DNA from: Acidobacteriota bacterium
GTDB lineage: Bacteria; Acidobacteriota; Blastocatellia; Pyrinomonadales; Pyrinomonadaceae
Assembly (NCBI GenBank): GCA_018269005.1
Contig: JAFDVK010000038.1
Location: 1 to 64,000 of the forward strand
Direction: 5' to 3'
DNA length: 64,000 bases
The notes beneath the pieces are model-generated. The model was not told the origin of the DNA, ran no database searches, and was given only the letters and a program-made list of their open reading frames with translations. Below, piece after piece: positions 34,819-43,869 of the stretch. The stretch's first letter is position 1. Every line of letters starts with the position of its first letter. A program made the position numbers and the translations under genes.

Positions 34819-34928
34819 GGCGTTTTATCAGGTAGGCGGGAAGTATCCCGATACGCCATTATATGCATAATATGAATAAAAGTAAACAAAAATGTTTAAG
34901 GACGTTTAATCGCCCAAAACATGAGGGT

Positions 34929-35675
34929 TTAACCTCTCGAATCCTTTCCACGACGATAGTCCGACCCGGAGATCTCAACGCTTTTACACATCTCGAAAAG
35001 ACGTGAGCGCGTTCGAACGCCGATCCTGTCCTCGAGCGTCTCTTCACGCTCATTCGGCCGTATGTCAAGGTAATTCGTTGTAAAGACCGTGAGTTTCTTG
35101 TCGTTATAGCGCGTGTTTATGATGTGCCCGAGCGTATCGCGAACCCAATCGGTCGGCTTTGATGCACCGAGTTCGTCCAACACAAGCACTTCGGCGTTCA
35201 ACACCGGAGCGAGAACGCTCAATTCGGAAGAAAAGGTGCTTGGGTTATAGGAATCCTGAATTTCCTTAAGAAGCGCGCCGAATTCGTAGAATAGGCAGCC
35301 GAATCCTCTCTCTGTCAGGCCTTTTAAGATCGAGACGGCAAGATGGGTCTTCCCGACGCCGACGGTTCCCATAAAAATGATCCCGCGATCGACCGCCGGA
35401 TACTCCATCGTAAATGTCGTTGCGTATCGAAGAGCCGCGGTCTGCGTTGGATTCTGCGGCTTGTAGTTCGAGAAATGGCAGTCGTCGTATCTTCGCGGGA
35501 GTTTGACGCGCTTATTCTGATCAGCGTCATCCAACCGCACGCGGCAGATGCAGCGTTTAGCACCGTCGGGCGTGATCTCAAGGCCGGTGCCGAAACATTT
35601 TGGGCAAACTGTCTCAGCGTCCGATTGACGCTCAACAGCCCTTAGGGAAGATTTTTGACTCGTGCCTTTTGTCAT
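34929..35675 (-). CDS. DnaC/DnaI-like ATP-binding protein
   Basis: From the ATG at 35675 the product has 248 residues (an upstream GTG at 35705 is also in frame). It has an N-terminal zinc-binding set (CPKCFGTG, then CICR) followed by an AAA+ ATPase of the DnaC/IstB type: GTVGVGKTH (Walker A), VLVLDELG (Walker B), FTTNY (sensor I) and RTRSRLFEM (Arg finger region). Proteins of this kind load the replicative helicase. No insertion sequence or IstA gene is adjacent, so IstB is unlikely. Confidence 0.85.
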   Translation of the reverse strand: MTKGTSQKSSLRAVERQSDAETVCPKCFGTGLEITPDGAKRCICRVRLDDADQNKRVKLPRRYDDCHFSNYKPQNPTQTAALRYATTFTMEYPAVDRGIIFMGTVGVGKTHLAVSILKGLTERGFGCLFYEFGALLKEIQDSYNPSTFSSELSVLAPVLNAEVLVLDELGASKPTDWVRDTLGHIINTRYNDKKLTVFTTNYLDIRPNEREETLEDRIGVRTRSRLFEMCKSVEISGSDYRRGKDSRG

Positions 35676-35789
35676 ATTCAAGTTGGAGGGTGAGTAGTAT
35701 ATCACCGAGGATTCGGCTTTTGGAACTCGAACCTCACCAATGCGTAATGTATATTGGAAACTTTATACGGCCACGCGTCTAACTTCACA

Positions 35790-36248
35790 ATGGGACTTTT
35801 ACGAAGCATTCTAATAAAGCTAAAACTCGCTGACCTTTCCGCCGACCGGACCCCGATCTCGGTGATGCTGCTTGATGACGATGAACGGCGGCATCGCTGG
35901 TTCGTCAAGAGGTTTGCGGGCGATGATATAGACATCGCGGCGAACGTCGAAGACGCAAAGGCGTTCCTCGCCGAGGGCAGTTACGACGCCATATTCCTTG
36001 ACCACGATCTTCTCCCGCACCACTACGAGACGAACGATCACGACGATTATCATCAGACGGGCTTCGAAGTTGCGAAGTGGCTGACCGAGAACCCGACGCT
36101 CCAACGTGCGGCGACGATCATCGTCCACACGCGAAATGCGGACGCGGCGATCCCGATGGTCAAATTACTTCGCGAATCGGGCCGCTCGGTCGAATACTGC
36201 GCATTCCCGATGCTCGACCTCAAGATCAAGAACTACTGGAAGCGATAG
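35790..36248 (+). CDS. cyclic-phosphate processing receiver (cREC) domain protein
   Basis: The product has 152 residues from the ATG at 35790 (a TTG at 35754 is in frame but lacks support). It has a response-regulator-like core: MLLDDDERRHRWFV, FLDHDLLPHHYETNDHDDYHQTGFEVAKWL and IIVHTRNADAAIPMVKLL. This matches the cREC receiver family, in which extra conserved acidic residues and His are proposed to process cyclic nucleotides or phosphate esters. No histidine kinase or output domain is seen. It converges on rarA with only 4 bp between stops. Confidence 0.75.
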   Translation: MGLLRSILIKLKLADLSADRTPISVMLLDDDERRHRWFVKRFAGDDIDIAANVEDAKAFLAEGSYDAIFLDHDLLPHHYETNDHDDYHQTGFEVAKWLTENPTLQRAATIIVHTRNADAAIPMVKLLRESGRSVEYCAFPMLDLKIKNYWKR

Positions 36249-36252
36249 AGAT

Positions 36253-37383
36253 CTACTTAAAATATTTCTTCCCGCGCAGCTTTTCCGGCATCAGGTCGCC
36301 GTCCGGGTCGTTGCCCTCGTCCTTGCCGTAGCCGAGTTCTTTCATCAGCCGCGTCGGTGCGTTTCGTATCTTCATCGGGACCGCAAGGTTGCCGAATTTC
36401 TTTGCATCGTGCGAGGCTTCGCCGATCGCGTTTGTCGCCGAACGGTCTTTTGCCGCGTTGGCCAGATACGCGACGCCGTGGGCAAGATTCAACGCACATT
36501 CCGGCATTCCGATCGTCTCGACCGCACGAAATACGGCGTTCGCGACGACCAACGCTGTTGGCTGCGCGAGTCCGATGTCTTCGGAAGCAAATATCACCAT
36601 TCGACGTGCGATGAACTTCGGGTCTTCGCCGGATTCGAGCATCCGTGCGAGGTAATACATCGCCGCGTCCGGCTTGCTCGCACGCATCGACTTTATGAAC
36701 GCCGAAATGACGTTGTAATGCTCCTCGCCCTTCTTGTCATAACGGAGGAATTTCGCCTGCAGCGCCTCCTTTAGTGTCTCGACAGTGATCTCGTCATAAA
36801 GCTGCGCGGTGCTTTCGAGCATCGAGATCGCCTGGCGTGCATCGCCGTTCGCCATCTCGATCAGCCACTCGCGGGCTTCCTCTCCGATCTCAAGCTCCGT
36901 TCGGTCGAAGATCGCGGACATTTGCTCGGGCCGCAATTCTTCAAAGACAAAGACACGCATCCTCGAGAGCAGTGCGGGGATCACCTCGAAGCTAGGGTTC
37001 TCGGTCGTCGCACCGATCAGCACGAGTTCGCCGCTCTCGACGAACGGTAATAGAAAATCCTGCTGTGCCTTGTTAAAACGATGAATTTCGTCTAAGAAAA
37101 GTATCTTCGGTCGGTTTTCTTCAGCCTCCGCTCTCAGGATCTTGCGGATGTCCTCTTTCCCCGCTGAAACTGCCGAGAGTTCGTAGAATTCGGCATTGAT
37201 CGCGTTCGCGTATATCCGCGCAAGCGTAGTCTTGCCCGTTCCCGGCGTGCCCCACAATATGAACGAGAAAATATGCCCGTTCTCGATCGCGAGTCGCAAC
37301 GGCTTACCTTCGCCGACAAGATGTTCCTGCCCGACGAACCCGCCGAGATCCAACGGCCTTATCCTATTCGCAAGCGGCTCCAT
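36253..37383 (-). CDS. rarA: replication-associated recombination protein A
   Basis: The 376-residue AAA+ ATPase has the RarA/MgsA pattern: MEPLANRIRPLDLGGFVGQEHL, Walker A GTPGTGKT, Walker B FLDEIHRFNKAQQD, sensor I GATTENPSF, and the C-terminal SASKPDAAMYYLARML/EDIGLA region. RarA acts at stalled replication forks in the cytoplasm. The last ~20 residues end in KKYFK. It lies opposite to the cREC gene (convergent), and the repeat island begins directly after its start codon. Confidence 0.96.
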   Translation of the reverse strand: MEPLANRIRPLDLGGFVGQEHLVGEGKPLRLAIENGHIFSFILWGTPGTGKTTLARIYANAINAEFYELSAVSAGKEDIRKILRAEAEENRPKILFLDEIHRFNKAQQDFLLPFVESGELVLIGATTENPSFEVIPALLSRMRVFVFEELRPEQMSAIFDRTELEIGEEAREWLIEMANGDARQAISMLESTAQLYDEITVETLKEALQAKFLRYDKKGEEHYNVISAFIKSMRASKPDAAMYYLARMLESGEDPKFIARRMVIFASEDIGLAQPTALVVANAVFRAVETIGMPECALNLAHGVAYLANAAKDRSATNAIGEASHDAKKFGNLAVPMKIRNAPTRLMKELGYGKDEGNDPDGDLMPEKLRGKKYFK

Positions 37384-37459
37384 AACCCGAAGCCGTAATT
37401 ATACCGCAGGAACTGATCCACCACAGAGGACACAGAGAGCACAGAACGGGCGATCTCTT

Positions 37460-37531
37460 GTCAGAACCGCCAACTCCCCTCCTGCCCGAGGAGGGGTGGC
37501 CGAAGGCCGGGGTGAGGGGAGTAGCGGGCGG
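37460..37531. repeat. 72-bp dispersed repeat, copy A (inverted partner at 40013)
   Basis: This copy runs from GTCAGAACCGCC to GGGCGG and matches the reverse complement of 40013-40084 with one or two differences. It contains its own palindrome, CCTCCTGCCCGAGGAGG. Around it lie related fragments: CCACAGAGGACACAGAG at about 37421 with a second copy at about 37544, and GTCAGAACCGxGAGCGATAGCGAC at about 37582 and 37639. The 411-bp gap 37384-37794 is therefore all repeat material without a gene. Confidence 0.85.
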
Positions 37532-37794
37532 CCAGAAGCCATTTCTACCACAGAAGGCACAGAGACCACAGAACAGGCAATTCCTGTCAGAACCGAGAGC
37601 GATAGCGACCGCGCCGCTGGCACGCCGAGGCCTTGATACCTGTCAGAACCGGGAGCGATAGCGACTGGGCACTCTGGCTCCGTCGGAGCTGAATGTTTGT
37701 AGCACACGGCTCCTAAAAACCCCTCGGAGGCGGCGATAGCCGCCGACAGAACGTCTGTCGCTCCTAACGGAGCTAGGTCCGCGCATCAAAGTTT

Positions 37795-38049
37795 TCAGAC
37801 AGATTTCGCCACCTTAGAATACCGGCCAGCTTCTACACTTTCCGATTCGCGCGAATACTTCACTGCATCAAGCCTCAGATCGCGACGGCGCTCGCGCGAA
37901 TGCCCATCAATACGGCAAATATCCGCGAAAACACACCTTGTTTTTTTGCCATCGAGTGAATCGGTCCGAAAGAAAGCCGGAGTCGAGCAGGCGAAGCCAA
38001 AGGCGCAAATGCCCAATATCAACAAGTAGGCCCTAGAGTGAGGTACCAT
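37795..38049 (-). CDS. possible small lipoprotein
   Basis: From the ATG at 38049 the frame gives 84 residues; a longer version would overlap the toxin gene. The start MVPHSRAYLLILGICAFGFAC resembles a lipoprotein signal with Cys21. The rest is rich in Arg and shows no known domain. No ribosome site is clear (GAAGAA only). It sits between the toxin gene and the repeat region. It may be a spurious frame or a decayed gene. Confidence 0.25.
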   Translation of the reverse strand: MVPHSRAYLLILGICAFGFACSTPAFFRTDSLDGKKTRCVFADICRIDGHSRERRRDLRLDAVKYSRESESVEAGRYSKVAKSV

Positions 38050-38077
38050 TTCTTCGCGAAACTCTTGACGAGTATTT

Positions 38078-38365
38078 CTAGTATGTATTTTCCCTTCGCA
38101 GGCCACAATATTTAAGTTCGACCGTACTGCCAACAATATCGTAACGGAACCTCAGCCTTCCGATTCGCAGCCGCCATTGGCCATTGCCGGCCTGTTCGCC
38201 TGTGAGTTTGAGAATCGCGTACTTGCCGCTTCGATTGTATGGATCCGACCTCAGAATTTCTACAGCTTTCTTAAATGAGGCGGGAAAATCTTGATGTTGT
38301 TTTGCAAGGCGTTTTGCCGATCTCTCAAAGTGCGATGAGATCAGAACTGTAAAGTCGATGCTCAT
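38078..38365 (-). CDS. RelE/ParE-family toxin
   Basis: The 95-residue protein has the RelE/ParE fold pattern: KRLAKQHQDFPASFKKAVEILRSDPYNRSGKYAILKL, then WRLRIGRLRFRYDIV, where basic residues and Arg/Tyr would contact the target. It is preceded by the antitoxin gene with a 4-bp overlap (38362-38365), the usual toxin-antitoxin order. ParE-type toxins poison DNA gyrase and RelE types cut mRNA on the ribosome; which applies cannot be told. Confidence 0.85.
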   Translation of the reverse strand: MSIDFTVLISSHFERSAKRLAKQHQDFPASFKKAVEILRSDPYNRSGKYAILKLTGEQAGNGQWRLRIGRLRFRYDIVGSTVELKYCGLRRENTY

Positions 38366-38661
38366 CCCTTGGACGTAGATTTCCGCCTAGTTGCCTTTTT
38401 TGGAGCATCGAGAAGTTCAGCGGCGAGATCGTCGGCTTGGCGTGCTTTACCCGCCTTGAACTCCTCGGTGCTTTTCGCAATGTCCCGCTTCACACTCTCG
38501 TCCTGCATTTCCAGATAGTCTTCGAACTCGTCAATATCCATTAACCCCGCAACAGGGATGCCGTCTTTCTCAAGGATGAAATACTCTTTGTTCACGCGAA
38601 CGCGCTTGACGACCGCGCCAAGGTTTATTCGAGCCTTTGTAATGGGAATAGTGGTGACCAT
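38362..38661 (-). CDS. Phd/YefM-family antitoxin
   Basis: The 99-residue product begins TTIPITKARINLGAVVKRVRVNKEYFILEKDGIPVAGLMDIDEFEDYL, the DNA-binding N-terminal pattern of the Phd/YefM family. The C-terminal half, rich in Lys, Ala and Glu, would wrap around and neutralise the toxin. It overlaps the toxin start by 4 bp. A perfect 12-bp palindrome 22 bp upstream of the start is the likely operator. The module lies beside tRNA-Phe. Confidence 0.87.
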   Translation of the reverse strand: MVTTIPITKARINLGAVVKRVRVNKEYFILEKDGIPVAGLMDIDEFEDYLEMQDESVKRDIAKSTEEFKAGKARQADDLAAELLDAPKKATRRKSTSKG

Positions 38662-38682
38662 ATTCTACTTTAATTAAGATCC

Positions 38683-38694
38683 ATCAATATTGAT
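38683..38694. promoter_or_regulatory. palindromic operator upstream of the antitoxin gene
   Basis: ATCAATATTGAT is a perfect 12-bp palindrome in an AT-rich stretch, 22 bp upstream of the antitoxin start. It is a good candidate for the antitoxin operator in autoregulation. Confidence 0.55.
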
Positions 38695-38825
38695 TAAAAT
38701 TTATCATTGCTATGAGAACCTGTCAATGATTTCGAGTTCGGAAGGCTTGAATACACGAGCGCTGAAAACGTTCAAAACCTTGAAACTTAGAATCTGAAAT
38801 TTGAGATCTGATCTGCGGGAAGTGA

Positions 38826-38901
<76 letters not shown>

Positions 38902-39046
38902 ATTATTTGGCGTGCAACGCGAATCCGAAGTATTCCGATACGCGAATTTATGAGTGTAAATAAGGCGGCTTTCGGTTGTCAAACTCGCGCCTTGCGCTTG
39001 ATTGCACGGCGTGTTTTCATTTATCAATAAAGCGAGGCTATTTTTA

Positions 39047-39496
39047 ATGTCAAAGTTCATTGCAGTCACTCTTCTTTTTGCGATCTCGGCGGCCGGTGCG
39101 GCCTGCGGCTCGGCAGGCACGTCTGATGCGAACACAGCGGCCAATTCGAACGTCAACGGCAACGCGGCGGTAAAGACGAATCTTGATCCCGCGAATCTGC
39201 CCGAAGGTTTCGATCCGAAGCCGATCCAGCCTTCGGCAAACGAGACGCCCGGAATTCCAAAGGACCCGCTGAAGGTCGAAAAGGGAGCGACGCCGACGCC
39301 CGGTATTCCGAGTCAGGAAGAACTGAAACGCGGTGTTAAGCCCGGTGCGACCCCGACGCCCGGCATCCCGAGCCCGGCCGAACTCGAAAAGATGCGAAAG
39401 ACCGCTTCGAACGTGAATGCCGTACCGCCCGGTGCATCCGACAACGTGCCGGCTATGAAAAGCATGAAACGCATCCAGAACGCGAATAAGCAGTAA
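39047..39496 (+). CDS. small lipoprotein with ATPTPGIPS repeats
   Basis: The ATG at 39047 gives 149 residues; an upstream in-frame start would add 15 and lacks a lipobox context. A lipoprotein signal ends in SAAGAAC with Cys18 (lipobox AGAAC). The mature protein is Asn/Ala/Thr-rich, then contains repeats of GATPTPGIPS (two clear, one weaker, ETPGIP) in the middle, a Pro-rich low-complexity region and a Lys/Asn-rich tail. I do not recognise a family. It would be anchored to a membrane facing the periplasm or the surface. Confidence 0.7.
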   Translation: MSKFIAVTLLFAISAAGAACGSAGTSDANTAANSNVNGNAAVKTNLDPANLPEGFDPKPIQPSANETPGIPKDPLKVEKGATPTPGIPSQEELKRGVKPGATPTPGIPSPAELEKMRKTASNVNAVPPGASDNVPAMKSMKRIQNANKQ

Positions 39497-40087
39497 TACG
39501 GAAAACTTGCATGTGAGCGGGCGGCCAGCATCGCGGACTGTCTTCGCGTCTCCAAAAAAACTCGATTTTTGTTCCGTTCCACCGTGAGCGGAACAAGCGG
39601 AACAAGCGGAACAAAACGGAACAAACATCGGGGTTTTTGAAGGTAGTGGTTACAAATTTTGTCACATATCAACGCCAACCGCCCTATTTATAAGGGTATC
39701 TGGGAATAGCTCTTTTTTGAACCACAGCCCGAACAAACCGCACTCGCGAGCAACAGTCAGAACCGCCTGCGTCAGCGGGCGGCCAGTATCTCCAAAGCTC
39801 GACCAGTGTCGCCTGCTCACGCAGGCTCCGGGAAGTTTCTTGGCGACGGAACGGTCGGTCTGAGCCCGACCGCGCTGCCAAAGGGCAAGCCCAAGGAATG
39901 CAGAATGCCGAGTGCCGAACCCCAAATCCGAAATCCGAAATCCGAAATTGACTTACTGACCGCCCGCTCACGCAGGCGGTTCTGACTGCTGGCTGACGTA
40001 CTGACTTACTGACCGCCCGCTACTCCCTCCACCCCGGCCTTCGGCCACCCCTCCTCGGGCAGGAGGGGAGTTGGCGGTTCTGACTTT
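39497..40087. other. 591-bp gene-free stretch made of nested repeats
   Basis: It contains: a hairpin TTGTTCCG/CGGAACAA (39569-39596), a 9-bp tandem repeat GAACAAGCG (39591-39626), a 29-bp inverted pair 39754-39782 and 39960-39988 that matches at 28 positions, a 7-bp tandem AAATCCG (39924-39948) and the 72-bp repeat copy B at 40013-40084. I see no protein frame or RNA gene in it. Confidence 0.75.
40013..40084. repeat. 72-bp dispersed repeat, copy B
   Basis: This is the inverted partner of 37460-37531, with one or two differences. It ends 4 bp ahead of the recA stop codon (recA is on the minus strand), so it lies directly at the 3' end of that gene and its internal palindrome could act as terminator. 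Confidence 0.85.
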
Positions 40088-41098
40088 TTAGCTCGCGGCA
40101 GAATCGGCTTTGACGAAGCCGAGTTCGATCTTGACGTCGTTCTCGATACGCGCCGTTAGGTCAGGCGTATTCTTGAGCAGCGTCTTTACATTCTCGCGGC
40201 CCTGGCCGAGCCGTTCGCCGGCATAAGAGAACCACGCTCCGGCCTTTTCTACGACATTGTGATTGACGGCAAGATCGATCAGGTCGCCTTCACGCGAAAT
40301 CCCTTCACCGTACATAATGTCGAATTCCGTTTCGCGGAAAGGCGGTGCGCATTTGTTCTTCACGACCTTTACGCGTGTGCGGTTGCCGACGACCTTGTCG
40401 GCGTCCTTGATCGCCCCGATGCGTCGGATATCGAGCCGCACGCTCGAATAGAATTTCAACGCCTTACCGCCCGTCGTCGTTTCGGGTGACCCGAAAAAGA
40501 CGCCGATCTTCTCGCGGAGCTGATTGATGAAGATAAAGCACGTACGCGAATTCGCGACAATCGCGGTGATCTTACGCAACGCCTGCGACATCAGACGCGC
40601 CTGAAGGCCGGGAAGTGAATCGCCCATTTCGCCGTCCAACTCCGCACGCGGGACGAGTGCTGCGACCGAGTCGATGACGATCACATCGACGCTGTTCGAG
40701 CGAACGAGAGTTTCGGCGATCTCGAGTGCCTGCTCGCCGGAATCGGGCTGCGAGATGAGCATGTCGTCGATGTTGACGCCGAGTTTACCCGCATATTCGG
40801 GATCCATTGCGTGTTCTGCATCGATGTACGCGCAAACGCCGCCGTCACGCTGCGCAGACGCGACGACCTGGAGTGCAAGCGTCGTTTTCCCGGAACTTTC
40901 CGGTCCATAAACCTCAACGATCCGGCCTCTCGGAAAGCCTCCGACACCGATCGCGGCATCAAGGCTAAGGCAATTCGTCGAGATCGCACCGGCCTCATCG
41001 TGCGGACGTTCGCCGAGACGCATTATCGCCCCTTTGCCGAATTTCTTCTCGATCTGCGCCAATGCCGACTCTATCGCTTTTCCTTTGTCTGTGCTCAT
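40088..41098 (-). CDS. recA: recombinase A
   Basis: The 336-residue product is full-length Rec[10 protein letters not shown], Walker [13 protein letters not shown], Walker [13 protein letters not shown], the [27 protein letters not shown] loop 2 and the C-terminal region NPTP-like. It forms filaments on single-stranded DNA in recombination and in LexA cleavage. A possible promoter with CTATAAA lies upstream; a repeated TTGCA element overlaps its -35 region (41165-41189). The gene is divergent from the alkaline phosphatase gene. Confidence 0.98.
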   Translation of the reverse strand: MSTDKGKAIESALAQIEKKFGKGAIMRLGERPHDEAGAISTNCLSLDAAIGVGGFPRGRIVEVYGPESSGKTTLALQVVASAQRDGGVCAYIDAEHAMDPEYAGKLGVNIDDMLISQPDSGEQALEIAETLVRSNSVDVIVIDSVAALVPRAELDGEMGDSLPGLQARLMSQALRKITAIVANSRTCFIFINQLREKIGVFFGSPETTTGGKALKFYSSVRLDIRRIGAIKDADKVVGNRTRVKVVKNKCAPPFRETEFDIMYGEGISREGDLIDLAVNHNVVEKAGAWFSYAGERLGQGRENVKTLLKNTPDLTARIENDVKIELGFVKADSAAS

Positions 41099-41164
41099 AA
41101 GTATTTAGTTTTGTGGAGGTTACGCGTTTGCTCCATGCGCGTCGATTTATAGACTACATCATTG

Positions 41165-41189
41165 TTGCACAAAATGCAAGTGCGTTGCA
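41165..41189. promoter_or_regulatory. TTGCA triple half-site between recA and the phosphatase gene
   Basis: TTGCA, TGCAA and TTGCA are spaced by exactly 5 bp each (41165, 41175, 41185), so half-sites repeat every 10 bp, on one face of the helix. The site overlaps the presumed recA -35 region. It matches neither the Gram-positive LexA box GAACN4GTTC nor CTGTN8ACAG. Confidence 0.4.
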
Positions 41190-41316
41190 TCACTGAAACA
41201 ATCTTTTTTTGAAATTAATTCTGGGAACAGAAGTTTCGAAGAGTGTAAGCGATTTAGCGTCACGACGGCAAATTGGTAGAATAAATGAAAAATTCAGCCG
41301 GTCGTATCAACTTTTT

Positions 41317-42924
41317 ATGAAATCAGTTCTCTCGCTTTTTTCGCTCATCTGTCTCTCAGTGCTTCTTGCCGCACAGGTGCCGAAACAGCCGTTTCCCGTA
41401 AAGCGGGCCGAAACGGCAGAAACCTGGAAACGTGACGGTTGGGCGGCCGTCGATCGTGCAAAAGCGACAAAACCGATCTTGCCGAAGAAGGGCAAGAAGA
41501 TGAACGTCATTCTGTTCATCGGCGACGGAATGGGCGTTTCCACGCTTACCGCTGCGCGGATCTTTGAAGGCCAGCTTCGCGGTGAAAGCGGCGAGGAAAA
41601 TCGCCTTAGCTTCGAGAATTTTCCATATTCGGCACTCTCGAAAACTTATTCGACCAACCAGCAAACGTCCGATTCGGCGCCGACGATGAGCGCGATCATT
41701 ACGGGCGTCAAGACCGACGCAAACATTTTGTCCGTGAATCAGAACGTCGTGAACAACGATTACCGGACAGTTAAGGGCAATGAGACGAAGACGCTGCTCG
41801 AATACGCCGAGGAAGCGGGTCTTTCGACTGGAATCGTTTCCACGGCGAGGCTGACGCATGCGACTCCCGGCGCGTGTTACGCACATACCGCGGATCGAAA
41901 TTGGGAATCAGATGCCGACATCAAGAAAAGGAATCCTGCGGCTTATGAAGCCGGTTTTCCGGATATCGCCCGCCAACTCATCGAGACGCCATTCGGCGAC
42001 GGCCCGGAAGTTCTCCTTAGCGGCGGACGCTCGAAATTCATGCGGTTCGACCAGACCGATCCGGAATACTCGGACAAACACGGAGAAAGGCTCGATGACC
42101 GCGATCTGATCAAGGAATGGGTCGATAAGAAGGACGACTCGAAATACGTATGGAACGAAAAGGATTTTGCGAAGATCAATCCGAAGAAAACGAAGCGTTT
42201 GATCGGGCTCTTCGAGCCGTCGTATATGCGTTACGAGTTCGACCGGAAGAATGACAAGGCGGGCGAACCTTCGCTCTCCGAGATGACATCGAAGGCGATC
42301 GACATTCTTTCGCGAAACAAAAAGGGCTATTTCCTAATGGTCGAAGGCGGTAAGATCGATCACGGCAGCCACGCAGGGAATGCTTACAGAGCGCTGACCG
42401 ACACTGTCGCCCTTTCTGATGCGGTTCGGACCGCAGCGTCGAAGGTCGATCTTGAAAATACGCTCATCGTCGTAACCGCCGACCACAGCCATACGCTCGT
42501 AATTCAGGGATATCCTGCACGAGGCAACGACATCCTCGGCCTCGTTCGGCAAGTTGGCAGCGACGGCAAACTCGAACCCGGATACCGCAAGGATAAACTT
42601 GGCCTTCCGTACACCACGCTCTCCTATGCGAACGGCAAAGGATATCAAGGCGAAACGGACAAGCAGCCTGCCGGCCCAAAGAAATGCTGTGAGGATTATA
42701 AGAACGCAAAACCCAATATTTACGGGCGTTTTGACCTCTCGGATGTGAACACCGATGACCCGGATTATCTTCAGGAGGCAGCCATCCCGCTCGCTGGTGA
42801 GACGCACGGCGGCGAGGACGTTGCGATCTTTGCCGAGGGCGTCAACGCCTATCTTTTCCGCGGCTCGATGGAAGAGAACTGGACGTTCTACGTCATGGCC
42901 GATACGCTTGGGCTTGCTCGTTAG
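41317..42924 (+). CDS. exported alkaline phosphatase
   Basis: From the ATG at 41317 the product has 535 residues; earlier in-frame codons lack a ribosome site. A signal peptide is present (MKSVLSLFSLICLSVLLAAQ). The core is the PhoA/PF00245 alkaline phosphatase: metal-binding IGDGMGVST, the nucleophile Ser in QQTSDSAPTMSA, VEGGKIDHGSHAGN and VVTADHSHT, followed by ETHGGEDV. It releases phosphate outside the inner membrane using zinc and magnesium. The family symbol phoA is possible but the homology is not tested. fmt follows by 9 bp. Confidence 0.92.
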   Translation: MKSVLSLFSLICLSVLLAAQVPKQPFPVKRAETAETWKRDGWAAVDRAKATKPILPKKGKKMNVILFIGDGMGVSTLTAARIFEGQLRGESGEENRLSFENFPYSALSKTYSTNQQTSDSAPTMSAIITGVKTDANILSVNQNVVNNDYRTVKGNETKTLLEYAEEAGLSTGIVSTARLTHATPGACYAHTADRNWESDADIKKRNPAAYEAGFPDIARQLIETPFGDGPEVLLSGGRSKFMRFDQTDPEYSDKHGERLDDRDLIKEWVDKKDDSKYVWNEKDFAKINPKKTKRLIGLFEPSYMRYEFDRKNDKAGEPSLSEMTSKAIDILSRNKKGYFLMVEGGKIDHGSHAGNAYRALTDTVALSDAVRTAASKVDLENTLIVVTADHSHTLVIQGYPARGNDILGLVRQVGSDGKLEPGYRKDKLGLPYTTLSYANGKGYQGETDKQPAGPKKCCEDYKNAKPNIYGRFDLSDVNTDDPDYLQEAAIPLAGETHGGEDVAIFAEGVNAYLFRGSMEENWTFYVMADTLGLAR

Positions 42925-42933
42925 CATTTCGGT

Positions 42934-43869
42934 ATGAAGATCGTTTTTATGGGAACACCGGCCGCCGCCGTGCCGACGCTCGAACGGATCGTTGCCGACG
43001 GGCACGATGTTGTTGCGGTTTACACGCAGCCGGATAGGCCTGCGGGCCGCGGGAACAAATTGTCCGCACCGCCTGTGAAAGAAAAGGCCATCGAGCTTGG
43101 CATTCCGGTGTTTCAGCCTGAAAAGGTGCGGACCCAGGAAGCCCTCGAGGTCTTTCGCTCGCATCAAGCAGATGTCGCGGTCGTTGTCGCTTACGGACGT
43201 ATTCTACCGGCGGGCTTCTTGAGTGCGTATCCGAAAGGTGCTGTGAACGTTCATTTCTCGCTGCTTCCGAAACTTCGCGGCGCGGCCCCTGTGAATTGGG
43301 CGATCGCAAATGGTGACCGAACGACGGGCATCACTACGATGAAGATGGACGAGGGCCTCGACACAGGCGATATTCTGCTCCAGCAGGAAACGCCGATAGC
43401 GGAAAACGAAACTTCGATCGGGCTTATGGAAAGACTCGCAAAGATGGGCGCGGAATTGCTGGCGGAAACGCTTGATCGACTCGATGAGATCTCGCCCGTC
43501 GTGCAGGATCACGAGCAGGCAACGCTCGCGCCGATCCTGAAAAGGTCGGATGGCGAGATAGACTGGAGCTTGCCCGCCGAACAGATCGCCAACCGTGTAC
43601 GTGGATTTCAGCCATTTCCGGGTTCTTTCACATCTTTTCGCGGTGAAAAGCTAACGATCTGGACCGCGGAATCTTCGTCGAATGCATCAAGCTTTGCTTC
43701 GGGCGAGATCGGCGAGATCGAGAAAGGCGCGATCATTGTTGGCTGCGGCGGTGAGACCGCACTTCGGATCACTGAATTGCAGCAGCAAGGCCGCAAGAGG
43801 CTATCCGCACGCGACCTTTTGAACGGCGTGCATATCGAAAAAGGCGAGCGATTCTCGCAAACTCAATGA
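42934..43869 (+). CDS. fmt: methionyl-tRNA formyltransferase
   Basis: The 311-residue protein is full length for Fmt, which formylates initiator Met-tRNA with 10-formyl-tetrahydrofolate. Visible motifs are the N-terminal MKIVFMGTPAAAVPTL, VVAYGRILP, HFSLLPKLRGAAPVNWAI with the catalytic Asn/His region, and TGITTMKMDEGLDTGDIL. A C-terminal OB-like domain contains GFQPFPGSFT. The stop overlaps the next start (ATGATG), so trhO is translationally coupled. It begins the translation-related run fmt-trhO-rsmB. Confidence 0.96.
   Translation: MKIVFMGTPAAAVPTLERIVADGHDVVAVYTQPDRPAGRGNKLSAPPVKEKAIELGIPVFQPEKVRTQEALEVFRSHQADVAVVVAYGRILPAGFLSAYPKGAVNVHFSLLPKLRGAAPVNWAIANGDRTTGITTMKMDEGLDTGDILLQQETPIAENETSIGLMERLAKMGAELLAETLDRLDEISPVVQDHEQATLAPILKRSDGEIDWSLPAEQIANRVRGFQPFPGSFTSFRGEKLTIWTAESSSNASSFASGEIGEIEKGAIIVGCGGETALRITELQQQGRKRLSARDLLNGVHIEKGERFSQTQ

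Noticed and set aside
34929..35675. IstB of an IS21-type insertion sequence
   Set aside because: No istA and no terminal repeats; the N-terminal zinc ribbon fits a DnaC/DnaI-like helicase loader better.
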